A DNA stretch of 64,000 nucleotides. Source: Flavobacterium psychraerolatum (GTDB lineage: Bacteria > Bacteroidota > Bacteroidia > Flavobacteriales > Flavobacteriaceae). Below are positions 53,701 through 62,700 of the stretch, piece by piece (within the stretch, counting starts at the first letter, position 1; each line of letters opens with the position of its first letter). The notes under the pieces were generated by a model. The model did no database searches. It was not told the DNA's origin and was given only the letters and a program-made list of their open reading frames with translations. The translations under genes and the position numbers were made by a program. The stretch covers positions 1 through 64,000 of the forward strand of contig NZ_JAOQMX010000020.1 in assembly GCF_025960985.1 (NCBI RefSeq), given 5' to 3'.

Positions 53701-56700
53701 CGGATTGTTCTGGTTTGGTTTCGAATTGGAAATATACCTACACAATTGATCATACCATTGCTCCTGCAACTATTCCTGCAGATGGCGCAAGTACGGTAGA
53801 ATGTATTGCTAACGCTACTACTCCAACGCCTCCAACTGGAATCAAAGATGTGTGTGGAACTGATATTACTGCAGTTTTAGCTTCTACAGTAGATTCGCCT
53901 GCAACTGTATCTTGTGAAGGATCTAGAACATACAATTATACCTATACGGATTGTTCTGGTTTGGTTTCGAATTGGAAATATACTTACACAATTGATCATA
54001 CCATTGCTCCTGCAACTATTCCTGCAGATGGCGCTAGTACGGTAGAATGTATTGCAAACGCTACTACTCCAACTCCTCCAACTGGAATCAAAGATGTGTG
54101 TGGAACTGATGTTACAGCAGTTTTAGCTTCTACAGTAGATTCGCCTGCAACTGTATCTTGTGAAGGATCAAGAACCTATAATTATACCTATACGGATTGT
54201 TCTGGTTTGGTTTCGAATTGGAAATATACCTACACAATTGATCATACCATTGCTCCTGCTACTATTCCTGCAGATGGTGCAAGTACGGTAGAATGTATTG
54301 CAAACGCTACTACTCCAACTCCTCCAACCGGAATCAAAGATGTTTGTGGAACTGATGTTACTGCAGTTTTAGCTTCTACGGTAGATTCGCCTGCAACTTT
54401 ATCTTGTGAAGGTTCAAGAACCTACAATTATACCTATACGGATTGTTCTGGTTTGGTTTCGAATTGGAAATATACCTACACAATTGATCATACCATTGCT
54501 CCTGCAACTATTCCTGCAGATGGCGCTAGTACGGTAGAATGTATTGCAAACGCTACTACTCCAACGCCTCCAACTGGAATCAAAGATGTGTGTGGAACTG
54601 ATGTTACTGCAGTTTTAGCTTCGACGGTAGATTCGCCTGCAACATTATCATGTGAAGGTTCAAGAACCTATAATTATACCTATACTGATTGCTCTGGTTT
54701 AGTTTCGAATTGGAAATATACCTACACAATTGATCATACAACAGCACCTGCAACTATTCCTGCCAATGGTGCAAGTACGGTAGAATGTATTGCAAACGCT
54801 ACTACTCCAACTCCTCCAACTGGAATCAAAGATATTTGTGGAACTGATGTTACTGCAGTTTTAGCTTCTACGGTAGATTCGCCAACAACACTTACTTGTG
54901 AAGGATCAAGAACCTATAATTATACCTATACTGATTGCTCTGGTTTGGTTTCGAATTGGAAATACACCTACACAATCGACTTGACTTCTAAACCAACTGT
55001 TCCTGCTAACGCAAATTCGACTGTGGAATGTCTTGCTGATGCTGTTCAACCAGCTGCTCCACCAGTTACTGATAAATGTGGAAACAACATAACACCAGTA
55101 ATCACTGCTTCGGCTAATCCTGTTTGTGAAGGAACTAAAGTGTACACCTATACCTATACGGATTGTGCTTCGAATGTATCGGTTTACACCTATACTTATA
55201 CACTTGACTTGACTTCTAAACCTGTTGTTCCTGCTAACGCAAGTTCGACTGTGGAATGTTTGGCTGATGCAGTTCAACCTGTTGCGCCAGTTGTTACTGA
55301 TAAATGTGGAAATACCATTACGCCAGTGATCACTGCTTCGGCTGATCCTGTTTGTGAAGGAACTAAAGTGTATACCTACACTTATACTGACTGTGCTTCT
55401 AATGTTTCGGTTTATACCTATACCTACACGCTTGACTTGACTTCTAAACCAACTGTTCCTGCTAATGCAAGTTCGACTGTGGAATGTTTGGCTGATGCTG
55501 TTCAACCAACTGCGCCAGTGGTGACGGATAAATGTGGAAATGCACTTACACCAGTGATCACTGCTTCGGCTGACCCTGTTTGTGAAGGAACGAAAATGTA
55601 CACCTACACTTATACTGACTGTGCTTCTAATCTTTCGGTTTACACTTATACTTATACACTTGACTTGATTACTAAACCAATTGTTCCTGCTAACGCAAGT
55701 TCGACTGTGGAATGTTTGGCTGATGCTGTTCAACCAACTGCGCCAGTGGTGACTGATAAATGTGGAAATAATATTACGCCAGTAATCACCGCTGCGGCTG
55801 ATCCTGTTTGTGAAGGAACGAAAGTGTACACCTATACATACACTGATTGTGCTTCGAATGTTTCAGTTTACACTTATACGTATACACTTGACTTGACTAC
55901 TAAACCAGTTGTTCCAGCTAATGCTGGTTCGACAGTAGAATGTCTTGCTGATGCAGTTCAACCAGTTGCGCCAGTGGTGACTGATAAATGTGGAAATAAT
56001 ATTACGCCAGTAATCACCGCTGCGGCTGATCCTGTTTGTGAAGGAACGAAAGTGTACACCTATACATACACTGATTGTGCTTCGAATGTTTCGGTTTATA
56101 CCTATACATATACACTTGACTTGACTTCTAAACCAACTGTTCCTGTTAACGCAAGTTCAACCGTAGAATGTCTTGCTGATGCAGTTCAACCTGTTGCACC
56201 AGCGGTGACTGATAAATGTGGAAATGCACTTACGCCAGTGATCACTGCTTCGGCTGATCCTGTTTGTGAAGGAACGAAAGTTTACACGTACACCTATACT
56301 GATTGTGCTTCGAATGTATCTGTTTACACCTATACGTATACACTTGACTTGACTTCTAAACCAACTGTTCCAGTTAATGCAAGTTCGACTGTAGAATGTC
56401 TTGCTGATGCAGTTCAACCAGTTGCACCAGTGGTGACTGATAAATGTGGAAATAATATTACGCCAGTAATCACTGCTTCGGCTGATCCTGTTTGTGAAGG
56501 AACGAAAGTTTACACCTATACTTATACTGATTGTGCTTCGAATGTATCTGTTTACACTTATACGTATACACTTGACTTGACTTCTAAACCAACTGTTCCT
56601 GTTAATGCAAGTTCGACTGTAGAATGTTTGGCTGATGCTGTTCAACCAGCTGCACCAGTGGTAACTGATAAATGTGGAAATAATATTACACCAGTGATCA

Positions 56701-59700
56701 CTGCTTCGGCTGATCCTGTTTGTGAGGGAACAAAAGTTTACACGTATACCTATACTGATTGTGCTTCGAATGTATCTGTTTACACTTATACGTATACACT
56801 TGACTTGACCTCTAAACCAGTTGTTCCTGTTAATGCAAGTTCGACTGTAGAATGTTTGGCTGATGCTGTTCAACCAGCTGCTCCACCAGTTACTGATAAA
56901 TGTGGAAATGCACTTACGCCAGTGATCACTGCTTCGGCTGATCCTGTTTGTGAGGGAACGAAAGTTTACACGTACACCTATACTGATTGTGCTTCGAATG
57001 TATCTGTTTACACCTTTACGTATACACTTGACTTGACTACTAAACCAACTGTTCCTGCTAACGCAAGTTCAACTGTAGAATGTCTTGCTAACGCTGTTCA
57101 ACCAGTTGCGCCAGTTGTGACTGATAAATGTGGAAATAATATTACGCCAGTTATCACTGCTTCGGCTGATCCTGTTTGTGAAGGAACTAAAGTGTATACC
57201 TATACATACACTGATTGTGCTTCGAATGTTTCGGTTTATACCTATACATATACACTTGACTTGACTTCTAAACCAACTGTTCCTGTTAACGCAAGTTCAA
57301 CCGTAGAATGTTTGGCTGATGCTGTTCAACCAGTTGCGCCAGTTGTGACTGATAAATGTGGAAACAACATTACACCAGTGATCAATGCTTCGGCTGATCC
57401 TGTTTGTGAGGGAACAAAAGTGTACACCTATACGTATACGGATTGTGCTTCGAATGTTTCGGTTTACACTTATACTTACACTATCGATATGACGATTAAA
57501 CCAATAGTGTCATCGAACGGCAGCGCTCTTGTGAATGACATTTCGAAAGCTGTACAACCGACTGCTCCAACAGTAATTGATAACTGTGGTAAAAACATTG
57601 TTCCTGTTATCACGGAGAATGTAAGTCCTGTGTGTGATGGTCAAAAGATCTACTATTTCACTTATACCGATTGCGGTGGAAATAGTTCTGTTTATACCTA
57701 TACATACACGATCGACGTAACATCGACATTAATTATTTCGAATAAAACAAAAATTAGCTGTAGTGATGTTGCTTTGAATTACGATCTTAAAACTACAACA
57801 CCATTAGTTAACCCTACCTTTACTTGGGTTGCCACAGACAATCCTGCTGTGACGGGTGAAAAAAATGGCAATGGAACAACTATTACTGACGCTATTTTAA
57901 ATATCAGTGGTGTAACACAAACTGTGAAGTATACCGTTACACCTTTCAATAACAAAGGATGTCAAGGACCTACATTTGAACTGTTGGTTACTGTTAAACC
58001 TCAACCGTTTGCTAGTAAAAACCCAACAGATGTAACTTGTAGCAACATTGCTCTTAACCATAATTTAAGTGCAGATGTTGATTTAGCCAATACTACTTTT
58101 ACTTGGGCTGCTGCCAATAATCCAAACGTATCTGGAGAGACAACCACTAGTTCAATTTCGAACACTATAAAAGATAAATTAGTCAATACTTCGGGCGTTG
58201 TTCAAACTGTGGTTTACACAATAACTCCTGAATCTTCTGGAAATTGTACAGGGAAACCATTTACTTACACGGTAACTGTTCGACCTGAAGCTACTTTGGT
58301 TGTGACCAAAATAACACTTCCTGCTACTGATGGACAATATGATAGCGTAGGTGAAATAGTGAAATATCAAATTACAGTTGAAAATAAAAATGAATTAACT
58401 GTAAGCAACTTAACACTTGAAGATCTTAATGCAGATGCAAGCAGTATTAGCCCGAGTTCATTTGCAACGGTAGCTGCTTTTCAAAAAGTAATGTTTACTG
58501 CTTCTCATACTATCACACAATCAGATCTAAACGCTGGTCAAGTAGTAAATAGTGCTATAGGAAGTGCTTTTGATCCTTGTGGAACGAGAGTCTCTGATCT
58601 GTCTGATGATCCTTCAACGACGACGCCAAATGATAACACAATCACAAGCCTAGTTCAGAAACCAGTTTTAGCATTAGAAAAAACCTTCACATTCAATGAT
58701 GAAAACGGTGATGGTTTAGTTCAAAACAAAGAAACTATTACCTATAATTTTAAAGTTACTAATACCGGAAATGTAACACTTACAAACATAAGTATCAATG
58801 ATCCGCTAATGACGGTTAATGGTGGCCCGATCAGCTTAGCTCCTACTGCTGTAGATGCTACTACCTTTGCAGGTACCTATGTGATTACTCAGGGAACAAT
58901 TGATTCTGGAAGTTTAACTAACTCGGCTACTGTAACTGGTACAGATCCGAAAGGAAAAATAGTTACTGACATTTCTGATGATCCTAAAAATGCAGCAAAT
59001 ACTGACACCAACGGAAATGGCAATCCTGATGATAGTACTATTTTTGCAATTGTTGCGAAACCGGAATTAACCGTTGAAAAAACAGGTGTCTTTATCGACG
59101 CCAATGGAGACGGACTTGCTCAGGTAGGTGAAACTGTTTCGTATAGTTTCGAAATTAAAAATACTGGAAATGTAACGATAACAGGTATCACAGTAAACGA
59201 TCCGTTCTCACCAGTTACTGGTGGACCAATAACTCTGCTTCCAGGTGCAAAAGACATTACAACGTTCACTACAGTACATACGTTGACACAAGCAGAAATC
59301 AATACTGGAACCGTAACTAATTCTGCTACAGCAGCTGGTAAAGCACCTAATGGAGCAACCATTTCTGATGTATCAGATGATCCTACTACTGCTGCTCAAA
59401 ATGATGCAACTGTAACCAAACTGACTCAAAACCCCTTATTAACGTTGTTAAAAACTGCGGTATTTAATGATGAAAACGGAAACGGATTCCCAGAAACTGG
59501 TGAAACAGTATCTTATAGTTTTACGGTTAAAAATAATGGAAATGTTACCCTAACCGGAATAACAATCTCCGATCCTTTGACAACAGTTACGGCTGGACCT
59601 ATCACGTTGGCTCCAAACAAATCAGATGCTACTACTTTTAAAGCGAACTATACTTTAAAATTAACTGATATCAATGCGGGACAAGTTACCAATACTGCCA

Positions 59701-62700
59701 AGGCCACAGGAAAAGATCCTGATGGAAAAACTGTTGCAACCTTGTCTGACGATCCAAACAATGCTACTAATGGTGATAGTGATAATGATGGTCACCCTGA
59801 CGACCCTACTCTAACCAAATTAGCACCAAACGCAAAATTGAGTGTAACTAAAACGGGAGTATTTAAAGATGCAAACAATGATGGTTTGGCTCAAGTTGGC
59901 GAAACTATCGACTATACCTTTGAAGTTTCAAACATTGGAAATGTAAGTGTGAGCGGAATTAAAATTAGCGATCCATTGGTGACGGTTACTGGTGGCCCTA
60001 TATCATTAGATCCAAATCAAAAAAATGGTACTACTTTTAAAGCTACTTATACATTAACTCAAGCGGATATCGATGCTGCAAAAGTGACCAATGTTGCCGT
60101 AGCCTCAGGACAAACACCAAAAGGCGTTACCGTATCTGACACTTCTGACGATCCGAACAATCCAACGAATACAGACAACAACGGAAATGGAGAACCTGAT
60201 GATGCTACCATTACTACAATTCCTGGAAAAGGAAAAGTAAGTTTAACAAAAGTAACTTTGGCTCCGACAGATGGAAGTTATGATTCGGTTGGTGAAAAAA
60301 TCAATTACTTATTGACTATTACCAATACCGGAAACTTGACACTTTCGAACCTAGCAATAACAGATGCAAATGCGGATACAGGAAGTATTCTGCCAGCAAT
60401 TATTGCTACGCTTGCACCAGGAAAATCGGCTACTGTTTCGGCTGCGCATTCGATCACACAAAGCGAAATTGATTTAGGTTCTGTAACTAACAGTGCTTCG
60501 GTTACGGCTACCGATACCGCAGGAAATACAGCAACTGATACATCAGATGATCCAAACAATGCAACCAATGCAGATACAAATGGTGATGGAGATCCTGATG
60601 ACGCTACTGTAACTTCGATTACACAAAAACCAGCTATTTCATTAGAGAAAACATTTGTATTTAATGACGAAAATGGAGATGGATTCCCTCAGTTGAATGA
60701 ATCAATTACGTATAATTTCAAAGTTCAGAATACTGGAAAAGTGACCTTGAGTGATATTAAGGTAATCGATCCACTAGTGACTGTACTTGGTGGCCCTATA
60801 ACTTTGGCTCCAACAGAAATTGATAATCATACCTTTTATGCTACTTACAAAATAACGCAAGCAAACATCGATGCAGGTTTTGTAAGCAATTCGGCTGTTG
60901 TAAATAGTAAAGATACTAATGGAAACACAGTGACTGATACTTCTGATGACCCTAACAATTCATCAAATGTAGATGCAAATGGCGATGGAGAACCAGACGA
61001 TGCTACCATCACAGCCTTAGTTTCGAAACCTCAACTGACTGTTACTAAAATAGGAAGTTTTATTGATGCTAATCAAGATGGTTTAGCTCAAGTAGGTGAA
61101 ACAATTAGATACCATTTTGAAATCAGTAACACAGGTAACGTAACCATTTCTAACATTACAATTGCAGATGCTTTAGTTGCCGTTACAGGTAACCCTATTA
61201 CATTGGCGCCAAAAGCGAAAAACACCACCAATTTTGTGGCAATCTATACTTTAACACAAGATGATGTCAATACTGGATTTGTCATTAACACTGCTACCGC
61301 ATCAGGTCAAGATCCTTTTGGAGGTATAGTGAGTGATCGTTCTGATGATCCTACAACTGCTGCGAAAAATGATGATACCAATACATCTCTTGCAAGAGAG
61401 CCACAATTATCATTGTTCAAAACTGCTACTTTTAATGATGAAAATGGTGACGGTCTACCTCAAGCCAATGAAACAATCAGGTACAATTTTGATATCAGAA
61501 ATAACGGAAACGTTACCATCTTTGGTATTCAAATTACAGATCCATTGGTAGCCATAACTGGTGCACCGCTTGATTTACAACCTACAGAAGGCAATGACAC
61601 GCACTTCTCTGCGCTATACACAATCAAACAAAGTGATATTGATTCTGGAGGTATTACCAACTCTGCTTTGGCTGTAGGTCAAGACAAAGATGGTTCGAAA
61701 GTGACTGATGTAAGTGACTTCTCTGATGATCCAGACAATCCAAACGATGAAGATTTAAATGGTGATGGTGATCCTGACGATCCTACAGTAACTGCATTAA
61801 CTGGTAAAGCAGCTCTGAATATTACAAAGACTGCAACATTCAACGATACCAATAATAATGGATTTACAAATGTGGGAGAAACAATTACCTACGCTTTTGC
61901 TGTATCTAATATTGGAAATCTAAGTTTGACGAATGTCAAAGTAACAGATCCAATTGTTACTGTATCGGGAGCAACCATTAGTTTGTTACCTGGGCAACTT
62001 GACGCAACAACTTTCAAAGCTGTTTATAATATCACTCAAGAAGATTTAGATACAGGAAAAGTAAGCAATACGGCTGTAGCTTCTGGTCAAGATCCAAATG
62101 GAATCGTAGTTAAGGATTTCTCAGATGATCCAAACAATACAGCAAATGCAGACCTCAACAATGATGGTAATCCAGATGATGCAACTATAACTTCTTTCCC
62201 TGTGCAAGGAAAAATTAGCATCCTTAAAACTGCCTTGGCAGCTGCAGATGGTGCCTATGATACTATTGGTGAGAAAATCACTTATTCTATTGTAGTGACC
62301 AATTCTGGAAGCACGACCTTATCAAATATTAAAATTACAGATACAAATGCCGATCTAGGAACGGTAGTACCAAGTGCAATATCGGTACTAAGTCCAGGTA
62401 AATCGGTAACTATAACCGCTATACATACCGTAACTCAAGCAGATTTGAATGCTGGTTTTGTAAGCAATACGGCTGCAGTACGTAGTAATGATGCTTTAGG
62501 AAATGTAGTTTCTGATCTATCAGATGACCCTACTAACCCAGCAAATATTGATACTAATGCTGACGGTGATCCTGATGATGCAACGATTTCTGCAATGGCA
62601 CAAAAACCACAATTGCAATTAACCAAGGCTTCTACCCTAGCACCTGATGGACTTTGGGATACAATTGGTGAGGTGATTTTGTATAATTTAGTATTGACAA

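Noticed and set aside
54906..56873. Long minus-strand frames (275 and 238 codons) opposite array B
   Set aside because: They are rich in Ser, Arg, Asn and Cys and repeat with the array. They exist because the repeat unit happens to lack stops in that frame. The plus-strand protein explains the DNA.
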